A stretch of 64,000 bases of DNA from Algimonas arctica (GCF_014652695.1 NZ_BMZH01000004.1:212674-276673); one strand, 5' to 3'. Positions 49,038 through 58,382 are shown, counted from the stretch's first letter. The notes: a model not told the origin generated them from the sequence alone. A program made the numbers and translations.

Positions 49038-50405
49038 ATGACAACGCAGGATCACACCGAAGCGAGCAACGCACATAGTTTGCGTGAATCTGACATTGTC
49101 ATCCTGTCCGTTTTTGCGATCATAGCGATTGCCGCGATGGCCATCATGGCCCGCACCCCTTTGCTTGTCGGAATTGCCACTTTAGCGGGGTTTTGGATTG
49201 CGACGTTGATTTTCATAAGGTTGAGCCGCGTTTTGCGGTCTTCACGAACAGATCAACCCATTGACCCGGACGCCTTTCTCTCGGGCGCGAGGTTTGCAGC
49301 GACACTGACGGACGCCTTACCGCAAGCGATTGCGGTGCTCGATCGGGAAGGACGTGTTATCCACGCCAACCCGCTCGCCCGCTCACTGATCGAAATTGAT
49401 ACATTAGGTCGGCCACTCAGTGTCTATGTGAGAGATTCAGATATTAGCGACAGGCTTGCCACGGCTTTGGCGGGCTACACGCCTGATCCATTAATGGTCC
49501 ACCGCGAAGTCCCGACAGAAAGTTACATCTCGCTTCTCTTTTCCGCGGTAACGCCCGCCGATGATGGGTCCGGGCGCATGATCGTCCTTGTTGTTATGAA
49601 TGATGTAACGGAGCTCGTACTCGGCAATCAAAGACGCGCGGATTTTTTGGCTAATGCCAGCCATGAGCTGAAGACGCCCTTGGCCTCTATGCTTGGTTAT
49701 ATCGAAACCTTACGCGGACACGCCAAAGATGATCCGGACGCGCGGGAGCGGTTCTTGGGAATTATGGGCCAGCAGGCAGAGCGTATGCAGCGCTTGATTC
49801 AGGATTTGCTCTCGCTGCGCCGAATTGAACAAGAAGAACATATTGCCCCAACCGAAACGGCCGATCTTGATCTATCCGTGCGCGCGGCAATCGAATCCGT
49901 GGCGCCGTTGGCGGAAGCGCGCGGCATCACAATTATATATAAAAAGAAAAAGCGCGCGATTGTTCCCGGACACCAGGACGAGACAATCCAACTCTGTCTC
50001 AACCTGATCGAAAACGCGACGAAGCTTTCTCCTGCCGGCGCAACGGTTCACATTACGCTGTCACGCTTTGAGCAATGGGACCCGACGATTCCGTTTGCCG
50101 ATGGTCGCTTGTCAAAGACCGCCAAAGCGCGGAATATCAATCCCGTTCAGACCAGCCCCCTTCCCGTTTATACGATTACGATCTCAGATTCAGGCCCCGG
50201 GTTTTCCCGTGAACATCTGCCGCGTATCGGCGAAAGGTTTTACCGGGTTGCGGGTGATTTATCTTCCAAAGAAAAGGGGACAGGCTTAGGTCTCGCGATT
50301 GTCAAACATATCGCCCGACGGCATCGGGCGGGCCTCTATGTCAGAAGCGAGCCCAACAAAGGCACAGAGTTTTGTATTGTCTATCAAGAGAGCCCGACTG
50401 ACTAA
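49038..50405 (+). CDS. phoR: Phosphate-regulon sensor histidine kinase PhoR
   Basis: Membrane kinase that controls PhoB by phosphate supply. Two membrane segments (about 22-60), a PAS domain (AIAVLDREGRVIHANPLARS), HisKA with LANASHELKTPLASMLGY, and a HATPase with NLIENATKLSP, DSGPGFS and GTGLGLAIVKHI; 455 residues. Followed at 167 bases by phoU and phoB. The pstSCAB genes that usually lie between phoR and phoU are not here. Confidence 0.92.
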   Translation: MTTQDHTEASNAHSLRESDIVILSVFAIIAIAAMAIMARTPLLVGIATLAGFWIATLIFIRLSRVLRSSRTDQPIDPDAFLSGARFAATLTDALPQAIAVLDREGRVIHANPLARSLIEIDTLGRPLSVYVRDSDISDRLATALAGYTPDPLMVHREVPTESYISLLFSAVTPADDGSGRMIVLVVMNDVTELVLGNQRRADFLANASHELKTPLASMLGYIETLRGHAKDDPDARERFLGIMGQQAERMQRLIQDLLSLRRIEQEEHIAPTETADLDLSVRAAIESVAPLAEARGITIIYKKKKRAIVPGHQDETIQLCLNLIENATKLSPAGATVHITLSRFEQWDPTIPFADGRLSKTAKARNINPVQTSPLPVYTITISDSGPGFSREHLPRIGERFYRVAGDLSSKEKGTGLGLAIVKHIARRHRAGLYVRSEPNKGTEFCIVYQESPTD

Positions 50406-50480
50406 AACCTCGCCCTTGGAACGCTCATTTCCGCCGCATATGTCGAATATAATGCGCTTAAAACAGCATGGTCATTTTAA

Positions 50481-50509
50481 CTTCACAAACCTGTCACGTA
50501 CAACTCACA
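50481..50509 (+). promoter_or_regulatory. Candidate PhoB box upstream of phoU
   Basis: Three direct half-sites, CTTCACA, CTGTCAC and AACTCAC, spaced 10-11 bases apart, resemble the PhoB consensus repeat (CTGTCAT every 11 bases). It lies about 65-90 bases before the phoU ATG. Only the middle half-site is close to consensus. Confidence 0.4.
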
Positions 50510-50572
50510 TAGGCTAGATTTTAAGAATCAGAGGCAAATCGAATTGATGGCCTCTGTACAGGGACCGTTCGA

Positions 50573-51292
50573 ATGAACAGTTTGGCCGACCACATTGTCA
50601 GCGGGTACGATAGCGACCTCAATGATTTGACGACCAGCTTGTCCGATCTCGGCAGCTTGGCTGAAGGTATGGTGGCCGACGCCATTCGCGCACTCAATCG
50701 GCGCGATAACGCCCTCGCCCGCTCTGTGATCGAGCGCGATGATCTCGCAAATTCATTGCAGACGAAAATTGATAATGACGCCATGCGCATTTTGGCTTTG
50801 CGTAATCCGATGGCAACCGATTTGCGTCGTACGATTGGCGCCATACGTGTTGCCAATGATCTGGAGCGGATCGGTGATCTCGCCGAAGGCATCGCCAAAC
50901 GGGCGATCAATCTCAATCATCAATCGCCGATTGACCTAACTCGCGGTGTGGAACGCATGGGCCGGCAAGTGAAGGCACAACTCTCCGCCGCGCTCGATGC
51001 TTTTTTGCGTGATGACACCAAAGCGGCCGTTCAAATCTGGATGGCCGACAATGATATCGATGAAATATACAATGCGATCCTGCGCGAGCTGCTAATCTAT
51101 ATGGTCGCCGATCCAGACATGATCAACGCATCGACAGCTCTGCTTTTCGCAGCAAAGAACCTCGAGCGGATTGGTGATCTTACATCCAACGTTTGTGAAG
51201 TCATCTACTTCACCCGTCACGGCGTTCAATTAATCGAAGATGACGCCGTAAAAACCATGATGCGCAAACCCAACACCAAGAAATCGTCTTAA
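50573..51292 (+). CDS. phoU: Phosphate transport system regulator PhoU
   Basis: Negative regulator linking phosphate transport to PhoR, cytoplasmic, 239 residues. Two PhoU three-helix repeats are visible, each with the E/DxxxD metal pattern: VANDLERIGDLAEGIAKRA and AKNLERIGDLTSNVCEVIYF. AGGGA lies nine bases before the ATG. Together with phoB (18 bases downstream) it forms an operon. Confidence 0.95.
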   Translation: MNSLADHIVSGYDSDLNDLTTSLSDLGSLAEGMVADAIRALNRRDNALARSVIERDDLANSLQTKIDNDAMRILALRNPMATDLRRTIGAIRVANDLERIGDLAEGIAKRAINLNHQSPIDLTRGVERMGRQVKAQLSAALDAFLRDDTKAAVQIWMADNDIDEIYNAILRELLIYMVADPDMINASTALLFAAKNLERIGDLTSNVCEVIYFTRHGVQLIEDDAVKTMMRKPNTKKSS

Positions 51293-51310
51293 GAAAGTCG
51301 AGACACTCCA

Positions 51311-52000
51311 ATGAAACCTTATGTTCTGATCGTCGAAGATGAAGACGCTCTAGCCACGCTGCTGGAGTATAATTTCGACAAAGAAGGCTATGAGACCGCT
51401 ATCGCCATGGACGGCGAAGAAGCGCTCTTGCTGGCATCTGAGCGAGCGCCCGATTTGATCGTATTAGACTGGATGTTACCCAAACTTTCGGGCGTCGAAG
51501 TCTGCCGCCGCCTACGGCGTCGCAAAGAAACGTCCAAAACGCCTGTCATAATGCTGACCGCACGCAGTGACGAAACGGATCGTATCACGGGGTTGGATTT
51601 CGGGGCCGACGATTACATGATCAAGCCGTTTTCAATGCCGGAACTGTTCGCGCGCACACGCGCGCTCATGCGCCGCGCGAAACCGAGCCTTTTAGAAGAT
51701 ATCATTCGCGTGGGGGACGTTGAAGTTGATAGTCAGGCGTTCCGCGTCAAGCGTAACGGCGAGACCGTTCACCTTGGCCCGACTGAATTTCGTCTGCTTG
51801 ATCACTTTGTCCGCCACCCAGGACGGGTATTCTCGCGCGAGCAATTACTCGACGCGGTCTGGGGACGTGACGTCTATGTCGAAGCCCGCACCGTCGATGT
51901 GCATATTGGACGGCTTCGCAAAGCCTTGAAGGTATCAGGCAAGCCCGATCCAATCCGGACGGTCCGAAGCGCGGGCTATGCCTTTGAAGCGGTGGAGTAG
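51311..52000 (+). CDS. phoB: Phosphate-regulon response regulator PhoB
   Basis: OmpR-type activator of the phosphate regulon, 229 residues. Receiver: VLIVEDEDALATLLEYN, phosphoacceptor in IVLDWMLPKLSG, lysine in DDYMIKPFS. Winged helix: HLGPTEFRLLDHFVRHPGRV, then RTVDVHIGRLRKAL and TVRSAGYAFE. Full length and colinear with the family. Downstream of phoU in one operon. Confidence 0.95.
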   Translation: MKPYVLIVEDEDALATLLEYNFDKEGYETAIAMDGEEALLLASERAPDLIVLDWMLPKLSGVEVCRRLRRRKETSKTPVIMLTARSDETDRITGLDFGADDYMIKPFSMPELFARTRALMRRAKPSLLEDIIRVGDVEVDSQAFRVKRNGETVHLGPTEFRLLDHFVRHPGRVFSREQLLDAVWGRDVYVEARTVDVHIGRLRKALKVSGKPDPIRTVRSAGYAFEAVE

Positions 52001-52030
52001 GCCAATTACTCAGCCTCTCTTGAGTGGAGC

Positions 52031-52402
52031 CTAACCCGCGCGGGCTTGGCGGCTTTCAGCTTGTTGCGCCAAACGACGCGCGCGGATGCGTTCATAGCTA
52101 TCCAACGCGTCTAACTCATCGCGAAGTTCCACAGCGATGTCTGTCGTTTGAGAAACAATATCGTCAAGTGACCGTCGCAAATTGCTTTTGCGAACAATTA
52201 CAGACTGCGCATAGCTACCGTAGGCGACATAACCTTCGCGTTGTTCCGTCGCATCGACGGCCTCCTCTGGAACACTCTCCGACAGTTTCCGGATTTGGCG
52301 CTCTAGATCTTCGCGCGTGGCTTCTAAAACTGCGATTCGTTTCTGTAATTCTCCGACCCGGAATCGGGTGCGCTGAATTTGCTTGTCCGACATCTGTGCC
52401 AT
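52031..52402 (-). CDS. fliJ: FliJ-like coiled-coil protein
   Basis: A 123-residue, almost wholly helical protein (RVGELQKRIAVLEATREDLE, then LRRSLDDIVSQTTDIAVELRD) like the flagellar export chaperone FliJ, which activates the FliI ATPase. GGAGAGA precedes the ATG at 52402; longer in-frame starts lack support. It is divergent from ctrA. No other flagellar gene is in the window, so the name rests on coiled-coil shape and on the ctrA neighbourhood. Confidence 0.6.
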   Translation of the reverse strand: MAQMSDKQIQRTRFRVGELQKRIAVLEATREDLERQIRKLSESVPEEAVDATEQREGYVAYGSYAQSVIVRKSNLRRSLDDIVSQTTDIAVELRDELDALDSYERIRARRLAQQAESRQARAG

Positions 52403-52449
52403 ATTCTCTCTCCAAATACCCAATTCGTCCCGTTTTGACGGGTTTGATT

Positions 52450-52454
52450 GAGTC
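52450..52454. promoter_or_regulatory. GANTC (CcrM methylation) site in the fliJ-ctrA intergenic region
   Basis: GAGTC lies between the divergent fliJ-like and ctrA genes. In Caulobacter a GANTC site in the ctrA P1 promoter ties expression to replication. One site alone could be chance. Confidence 0.4.
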
Positions 52455-52591
52455 GTCTTTACAGAGATGGGCTTTCGGTCCGGTGAAGGAACAGGGTTAA
52501 GTCTTCTCAACCATACGCTCCAATATGCCTTTGTAACAAACTCGTCCCGCTTCCGATTTAAATAAGCGCAGGTGACAGGCTGTTAAGCTTG

Positions 52592-52606
52592 TTAACTTTC
52601 GGTTTA
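52592..52606. promoter_or_regulatory. Near-consensus CtrA box 1 upstream of ctrA
   Basis: TTAA-N7-TTTA, one mismatch from the TTAA-N7-TTAA CtrA site, 84 bases before the ctrA ATG. Fits autoregulation as in Caulobacter. Confidence 0.45.
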
Positions 52607-52633
52607 CCGGTTTCCTTTAGCGGTGAAGCTCCA

Positions 52634-52648
52634 TTAACCATGGTTCAA
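52634..52648. promoter_or_regulatory. Near-consensus CtrA box 2 upstream of ctrA
   Basis: TTAA-N7-TCAA, one mismatch from consensus, 42 bases before the ATG. Its centre is exactly 42 bases from that of box 1, i.e. four helical turns. Confidence 0.45.
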
Positions 52649-52689
52649 CAAATGAACAGGTTATATGATTTGCCTGGGAGGGATGAACA

Positions 52690-53385
52690 ATGCGGGTTCT
52701 TCTAATCGAAGATGACATGGCTACAGCACAAGGCATCGAACTGATGCTAAAGACTGAAGGCTTTAACGTTTACACGACCGACCTCGGTGAAGAGGGTGTC
52801 GATCTCGGCAAACTCTATGATTACGATATTATTCTTCTTGATCTGAACTTGCCGGACATGCCCGGCTTTGAAGTTCTCAAGACATTGCGTCTCGCGAAAG
52901 TTCAGACGCCGATCTTTATTCTCTCCGGTACAAACGATATCGAGACGAAAGTTCGGGGTCTCGGCACAGGTGCTGATGACTATATGACCAAGCCCTTCCA
53001 CAAAGACGAACTCGTGGCCCGCATCCACGCCGTTGTCCGTCGCTCTAAGGGTCACAGCCAATCCATCATCACGACCGGCGATATCAAGGTGAACCTCGAT
53101 GCGAAAACTGTCGAAGTCGGCGATCACCGCGTTCACTTGACCGGCAAAGAATACCAGATGCTAGAGCTGCTTTCCTTACGTAAGGGCACGACTCTAACCA
53201 AAGAAATGTTCCTCAACCATCTTTATGGCGGCATGGACGAGCCAGAACTTAAAATCATCGATGTCTTTATCTGTAAGCTACGCAAGAAACTCGCGTCAGC
53301 CACCCAAGGTGAACATTATATCGAAACTGTCTGGGGCCGCGGCTATGTCTTGCGCGATCCTGCCAAAGATAAAATGAGCGCTTAG
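52690..53385 (+). CDS. ctrA: Cell-cycle master response regulator CtrA
   Basis: OmpR-family regulator that silences replication and drives flagellar, pilus and division genes in swarmer cells; 231 residues. The N-terminus [20 protein letters not shown] is diagnostic, with phosphoacceptor Asp 51 in [25 protein letters not shown], and a winged helix with [18 protein letters not shown] and [12 protein letters not shown] that is nearly invariant in the group. GGGAGG lies seven bases before the ATG. The C-terminus ends DPAKDKMSA, without the paired alanines usual for ClpXP recognition in Caulobacter. Confidence 0.98.
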   Translation: MRVLLIEDDMATAQGIELMLKTEGFNVYTTDLGEEGVDLGKLYDYDIILLDLNLPDMPGFEVLKTLRLAKVQTPIFILSGTNDIETKVRGLGTGADDYMTKPFHKDELVARIHAVVRRSKGHSQSIITTGDIKVNLDAKTVEVGDHRVHLTGKEYQMLELLSLRKGTTLTKEMFLNHLYGGMDEPELKIIDVFICKLRKKLASATQGEHYIETVWGRGYVLRDPAKDKMSA

Positions 53386-53422
53386 CACGCCTCCCCTCTC
53401 CGACGTCATTACGACGGACAAG

Positions 53423-53448
53423 ACCCTGCCGCGAGGCGGGGTTTTTTG
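53423..53448 (+). terminator. Rho-independent terminator of ctrA
   Basis: CCCTGCC-GCGA-GGCGGGG stem (one G-T pair) followed by TTTTTTG, 38 bases past the ctrA stop. Confidence 0.85.
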
Positions 53449-53509
53449 TTGCCCTCAGGTTATGATTCCATTCCAATTTGGTGACAAATTGATTCCAACT
53501 CACACCACA

Positions 53510-53543
53510 AAAAAAGCCCCGTCCGATTGGGCGGAGCTTTTCT
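53510..53543 (-). terminator. Terminator of the second TonB receptor gene
   Basis: On the minus strand an imperfect stem AAAAGCTCCGCCC / GGACGGGGCTTTT is followed by a T-run (TTTTTTT). It lies 20 bases past the stop at 53562. Confidence 0.75.
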
Positions 53544-53561
53544 CTAATAGAAAGGACGAGG

Positions 53562-56009
53562 CTAGAACTTCAGTGACCCTTGCACCGCAACCGTGCGGCC
53601 TTGGCTGTAGAATGTATAATTAGAGTTCGCGCCAAAAGTGCTGCCACCCAACGGCGTGTCCCCATTATAGGTCTTAAGAATTTCGTCGGTCAGGTTTTTA
53701 CCCAACACGGCGATTTCCCACGGACCATCCTGTGGTCCGAAGCCCAACCGCGCGTCAATCTTGACGTAACCATCCTGTACACCAGCCGGATCTTGGGTCT
53801 GTGACGCATTGTAAGAGCTCTTATAGAGCAACGTCGTCAGGCCCGTCAGTTCATAACCGTCGAACACCATGGCATTCCAATCAACTGTGACATTCCCTGT
53901 AAAGTCAGAAACAAGGTTGTTCTTCAGACCGGAATAGTCACAGAACCCTGTGGTCGGATCAAACCGATCATCGGATCCATCACGGGCTTGGGTGCCGTAA
54001 CACTGACCATTTTGGAAATCGGTGAATTCGAAGTCCGTTAGCGCCGCGCCGCCCGATAAGCGGATATTATTGCTGACCGCCCAACGACCATCCAGTTCTA
54101 GGCCCTTCACTTCGGACGATGCTGCATTGCCGACATTAAAGCCGAGGATGCCGTCAAAGATCGAAATCTGTAGATTGTCGAACTCAGTAAAAAACGCGGT
54201 TGCATTCAACTCGATCGCGCGACCGAGTTTGAACTTGCCACCCACTTCGTAATTCGTCGCTTCTTCATCACCAAACTGGAACGCTTCCGCTGTAGACGCG
54301 GACTGCCCCCGATTGTTGGCGCGGAAGTCAAACCCGCCCGATTTAAAGCCGCGCGCCCAACTGGCGTAAAGCAGCGCTTCATCCGACACATCCCAAACCA
54401 GTTTCACGTCTGGCGAGAACTTGGTGACGTTACGGTTTTGTGTTGGCACCGTGCCGGAACCAAAGGCCGCTACAAGTCCTGCCGCGCCTGGAACGCCGAG
54501 CCCCGCCAAACCGTCGAGGTTGGAAGATGCAATACCAAAGACGTTAGCATAGACCAGAGGCGCTCCAATTTGGGCGGCTGGCAGCGCGCCGAAACTATCC
54601 GTCGTCACATCAAGATTTCGAACCCCATCCTTATCTTCATTCGTAACACGCGCGCCCAATTGAAGGGTCAAGTCATCACGAAGGTGCCAATCAACTTGGG
54701 CAAAAGCCGACAGGACTGTCGAGTCGACTTGTGCCTGACGGAACGCCTGTGTGCCTGACAGCAAGCTGCCCGCCCCCGGAGACCGGCCATTGACGGCAGG
54801 GATGAGGATGGAATTCGACTCGACAACAATTTGGTCCTGATAGGTGTGATCAGACGACTGATAGAATGCCCCTACGATGTAATCAAAATCATCCCGTTCG
54901 GGAGACGTCAGACGAATTTCTTGGCTGAATTGTGTATAGTCTTCTTGCAAACGTGCGAGGAAAATATTGGCGCCCGTGAAGTCACAATCACACTGCTCAT
55001 TATAGGTCAGTGTCTCGTAAGCCGTTATCGCTTGCAGCGTATGGTCACCCAACGCCCAATCAAGCGTCATCTGATATGTTTCCATATCATTGAAGCTGTT
55101 ATCCCCATTGGAATGACGATTGCCGTCTTGCGTGAAGTCAAGAACGCTAGCGTCTTGACCAAACACACCGACTAGAATTTGTGGGTAGGTAAGGCCGTTA
55201 AACGGAGATGACGGGTTGTTCACCGGGGTCGCGTTCTCAACTTCGATATTCCGGCCAATAGCATCAAAAGACGTCACTTCGGCTTTGAAAGTCGCCATCA
55301 AATCTTCGGTCAAGTCGACTTCGACTGTCCCGCGGATCGTAAGCTCTTCACGCGCAACTTCATCGCGGTTGAGAGTTTGGTTGATTTGAAAACCGTCGGC
55401 ATCGCGGTAACGACCTGCCACGCGCGCCCGAACACGGTCAGACATCGGGCCCGAGAGCATACCTTCGAGAACGGTTTCGCTATCCTCGATTTCATAGGAC
55501 CCAAACACACTCCCTTGGAAATAATCCGTTGGCTTCGCCGTGGTGACGTTGATGGCCCCCGCAACAGAGTTTTTACCAAACAGAATGGACTGCGGTCCGC
55601 GCAAGACTTCAACTCGTTCAAGATCAAGGAACGGCGCCCGAACCTGTTGGCCCCGTGGATAGTGAACGCCGTCCACATAAACGCCGACAGATTGCTCGAA
55701 CCCTTGGTTCACGCCAGAGCCAATTCCCCGGATGAGGAAGGCCGTGGTGATGCCTGTTTCAGCATAGGTAAAGTTTGGCACCAGAGTTGTCAGATCTTCG
55801 ATCTTGACGATTCCCGTCTTCTCAATTGTGTTCGCATCGACAGCCGCCACAGAAATAGGAACATCCTGCAAACCTTTGGCGCGGCTTTGCGCGGTGACAA
55901 TGATTTCGTCCAAGATAGGACCAGTGTCTTGCGCTTGCGCGAAACTCGGCAAGCTTGATGCCAGCATAACAGAGAGCGCTGACGCGCCGAGAAGGCGGTA
56001 TTTATTCAT
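53562..56009 (-). CDS. TonB-dependent outer-membrane receptor
   Basis: An 815-residue receptor. From the ATG at 56009 (GGGGA five bases upstream) the signal peptide ends FAQAQ, then the plug: DEIIVTAQSRAKGLQDVPI, FLIRGIGSGVNQG, VGVYVDGVHYPRG, LERVEVLRGPQSILFGKN. The barrel ends VQGSLKF with C-terminal Phe. An Ala/Gly-rich loop (about 505-540) resembles the one in the first receptor. No substrate-specific gene adjoins it. Same broad class as receptors for plant or aromatic compounds and oligosaccharides; substrate unknown. Confidence 0.93.
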   Translation of the reverse strand: MNKYRLLGASALSVMLASSLPSFAQAQDTGPILDEIIVTAQSRAKGLQDVPISVAAVDANTIEKTGIVKIEDLTTLVPNFTYAETGITTAFLIRGIGSGVNQGFEQSVGVYVDGVHYPRGQQVRAPFLDLERVEVLRGPQSILFGKNSVAGAINVTTAKPTDYFQGSVFGSYEIEDSETVLEGMLSGPMSDRVRARVAGRYRDADGFQINQTLNRDEVAREELTIRGTVEVDLTEDLMATFKAEVTSFDAIGRNIEVENATPVNNPSSPFNGLTYPQILVGVFGQDASVLDFTQDGNRHSNGDNSFNDMETYQMTLDWALGDHTLQAITAYETLTYNEQCDCDFTGANIFLARLQEDYTQFSQEIRLTSPERDDFDYIVGAFYQSSDHTYQDQIVVESNSILIPAVNGRSPGAGSLLSGTQAFRQAQVDSTVLSAFAQVDWHLRDDLTLQLGARVTNEDKDGVRNLDVTTDSFGALPAAQIGAPLVYANVFGIASSNLDGLAGLGVPGAAGLVAAFGSGTVPTQNRNVTKFSPDVKLVWDVSDEALLYASWARGFKSGGFDFRANNRGQSASTAEAFQFGDEEATNYEVGGKFKLGRAIELNATAFFTEFDNLQISIFDGILGFNVGNAASSEVKGLELDGRWAVSNNIRLSGGAALTDFEFTDFQNGQCYGTQARDGSDDRFDPTTGFCDYSGLKNNLVSDFTGNVTVDWNAMVFDGYELTGLTTLLYKSSYNASQTQDPAGVQDGYVKIDARLGFGPQDGPWEIAVLGKNLTDEILKTYNGDTPLGGSTFGANSNYTFYSQGRTVAVQGSLKF

Positions 56010-56287
56010 TGAAATCCCCAATTTTTTGATAGTCGATTCGACGACCTTGTGGCGTGTCTCTAAAACCGATGTATAAATGTGAGGATATACAAACTGCCAC
56101 GAATTACCTCCTAGCCTTTAGGCTATGTGAGCTGGTGAATATAATGTTCGCCGCTCCACCCTCATCTTCATAGGGATGATCTCGCCTCATGATCAATAAA
56201 GCGAAATACTGAGCAAATTTATGAAAGCCCAAGTTCATCGCTCACAGGCTCTTCCCTCACACGCCAAGCTGTGCTTTGAGAACAAAG

Positions 56288-57430
56288 ATGGAACCAATCC
56301 TAACATATGGCCCGATAGATTTGACGGCTTTAGAACTTGTTTGCGGCATGGTTTTGCTATTGCTCGGCCTCTGGTTTGGGTCCCTTTTGCGCCCGAAAGA
56401 TGACGCGACGAAATCCGAGCTTATGGCCATGCGCGGGCAACAGGCAGAATTACAGGGTCGTTTGGCGCAACTGTCAGAAGAACAAGCGCAGCGCGGAGAT
56501 TTATTTCAGAAGAGCTTGGATGAGCGATTAGCCACCATGACCGAACGCGTGGGTCGATCAATCACGGAGCAGTCTGAGACCTCTGCGGGTCATTTAAAAC
56601 GGCTTGATACGCGCCTTGAAGTCATCGACCGCGCGCAGGCTAATATAAAAGAACTCGCGAGCGAAGTGTCTGGTCTGCAATCTATCCTGTCAAATAAACA
56701 ATCACGCGGCGCATTCGGCGAAAAGCAAATGCAATCCCTGATCGAGCAGTTCCTACCTGCCCGCACCTATTCATTCCAGCAAACCCTATCCAATCGGGCG
56801 CGTGTTGATGCCTTGATCCATTTACCCGGCGACCATTTGGACGTCGCGGTCGATAGCAAGTTCCCGCTCGAGGCATGGCAACGCCTGATCGCTAGCGAAG
56901 ACACTGTGGTGGGTGAGGCGGATAATCGTGACACGGCGAAACGACAGTTTGCCGTAGATTGCACCAAACACATCAAAGATATTGCCGCGAAATATCTTCT
57001 TCCCGGAGAAACCCACGAAATTGCGCTGATGTTCTTACCGTCAGAGGCTATCTATGCGGAGCTTCATTCCCGCTTTCCGAAAGTCATAGAACGGGGCTTT
57101 ACAGACCGTGTCATGATCGTCTCCCCCACCACCTTTATGGCGACGCTACATACGATGAATGCCGTACTAAAAGACGCTGCCATGCGCGAACAGGCCACGG
57201 TAATTCTTGACGAAGTCACGAAAATTAGCGCGGATGTGAGGCGGCTTGATGACCGTATCGCCAAGCTGCAGAGCCATTATGATGGCGGCCTGGAAATGAT
57301 GCGGCAGGCCCGGATCAGCACCGATAAGATCACACGTCGTGCCGATCGGATTGAGCAGCTAGAGCTGAATGAGGATGATCCCACCGCGCTCACGGATAGC
57401 GGGCCTCAAAAGACAGGACCGCTCTTATGA
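56288..57430 (+). CDS. rmuC: DNA recombination protein RmuC
   Basis: Limits inversions at short inverted repeats. 380 residues: one N-terminal membrane segment (LVCGMVLLLLGLWFGSLL), a coiled coil (about 35-140), then a nuclease-like domain with GAFGEKQMQSLIEQFLPAR, LDVAVDSKFPLEAWQRL and the later VMIVSPTTFMATLHTM, all family features. The ATG at 56288 gives MEPILTYG; an in-frame TTG at 56276 is an alternative. The gene overlaps the next by four bases. Confidence 0.93.
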   Translation: MEPILTYGPIDLTALELVCGMVLLLLGLWFGSLLRPKDDATKSELMAMRGQQAELQGRLAQLSEEQAQRGDLFQKSLDERLATMTERVGRSITEQSETSAGHLKRLDTRLEVIDRAQANIKELASEVSGLQSILSNKQSRGAFGEKQMQSLIEQFLPARTYSFQQTLSNRARVDALIHLPGDHLDVAVDSKFPLEAWQRLIASEDTVVGEADNRDTAKRQFAVDCTKHIKDIAAKYLLPGETHEIALMFLPSEAIYAELHSRFPKVIERGFTDRVMIVSPTTFMATLHTMNAVLKDAAMREQATVILDEVTKISADVRRLDDRIAKLQSHYDGGLEMMRQARISTDKITRRADRIEQLELNEDDPTALTDSGPQKTGPLL

Positions 57431-57771
57431 TTCACTATGGTGAGCGTCTCTTCCGGACAGTCTCCACGAATGGAGCCGGGGATGTGGGATCAAACACCGT
57501 CTTCCGCTATGAGCAACGAGACGCCATTTTAATGGGTACATATAGTGGTGGTAAAGTCGACTATGGCTCGCTTGTTGGCAAAGTACGGAAAGACGGAACA
57601 CTCACGTTCCTTTACCATCACGTCACCAAATCAGGCGCTCTGCGGTCCGGTAAATGTGAGAGTCGCCCCGAGATCCTTCCCTGCGGTAAGATCCGGCTTT
57701 ATGAAACATGGGAGTGGACATCCGGCATGGGGGCCGGCGGCCACGGAACCAGTGTGATTGAAGAAATTTAA
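57427..57771 (+). CDS. Small conserved protein of unknown function
   Basis: A 114-residue, beta-rich protein without signal or membrane segment: FRYEQRDAILMGTYSGGKVD, then LVGKVRKDGTLTFLYHHV and RLYETWEWTSGMGAGG. I recall similar proteins, often mislabelled N-acetylglutamate synthase, with the same YSGG and RLYETWEW blocks; none is characterised as far as I know. The start overlaps the rmuC stop (ATGA), so it is translationally coupled to rmuC. Convergent with recR. Confidence 0.75.
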   Translation: MIHYGERLFRTVSTNGAGDVGSNTVFRYEQRDAILMGTYSGGKVDYGSLVGKVRKDGTLTFLYHHVTKSGALRSGKCESRPEILPCGKIRLYETWEWTSGMGAGGHGTSVIEEI

Positions 57772-57776
57772 CGCGC

Positions 57777-58382
57777 CTACAATAGTCGGCGGCTTTTCAT
57801 CGCCGCCGCGATCGTCCCGTCATCCAGATAATCAAGCTCCCCGCCAATAGGGACCCCGTGCGCGAGCCGCGAAACCCGCGCGCCCGTTTTCTCCAAATGT
57901 TCCGTGATGTAATGCGCCGTCGTTTGTCCATCGACTGTGGCATTCATGGCAAGGATAACTTCTTCTGTTTTGCCCGCGCTCACCCGTCCGATTAATGCCG
58001 CGATATTGAGGTCTTCGGGGCGAATGCCGTCGAGCGCTGACAGAGTTCCCCCCAGCACATGATAGGTCCCGCGAAACGCACCGGCACGTTCCATCGCCCA
58101 TAAATCAGAAACATCCTGCACCACGCATATCGCCGTTTGATCCCGACCCGGCGCGGTACAAATATGGCAGGGGTTCGCCGAGTCGACATTCGCGCAAACA
58201 GAACAGGTGGAAATCCGGTCGGCAGCGATTGTCATCGCGCTTGCCAGCGGCGTCATCAACTTATCAGGGGCTTTGAGCAGATGAAGCGCCGCACGCCGCG
58301 CCGAGCGTGGCCCGAGCCCCGGCAAGCGCGCGAGCAGTGTGATCAGCCGATCAATCTCTGGCGAAACGGATGGTCCGGCCAT
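57777..58382 (-). CDS. recR: Recombination protein RecR
   Basis: Works with RecF and RecO to load RecA on gapped DNA. The 201-residue protein has the helix-hairpin-helix [17 protein letters not shown], a four-cysteine zinc finger ([16 protein letters not shown]) and a Toprim domain ([20 protein letters not shown]). The ATG at 58382 has GGAG eight bases before it; the longer frame is not conserved. In many genomes recR follows dnaX and ybaB; neither is here. Confidence 0.96.
   Translation of the reverse strand: MAGPSVSPEIDRLITLLARLPGLGPRSARRAALHLLKAPDKLMTPLASAMTIAADRISTCSVCANVDSANPCHICTAPGRDQTAICVVQDVSDLWAMERAGAFRGTYHVLGGTLSALDGIRPEDLNIAALIGRVSAGKTEEVILAMNATVDGQTTAHYITEHLEKTGARVSRLAHGVPIGGELDYLDDGTIAAAMKSRRLL

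Noticed and set aside
48394..49041. A 215-codon plus-strand frame between the efflux operon and phoR
   Set aside because: Most of it is antisense to the TolC-type gene; the rest has no recognisable feature.
52583..52595. TTAA-N5-TTAA upstream of ctrA
   Set aside because: Spacing of five does not fit CtrA binding; the second half is already part of a better site.
55377..55958. A 193-codon plus-strand frame inside the second TonB receptor
   Set aside because: Antisense to the plug domain region, basic and featureless.
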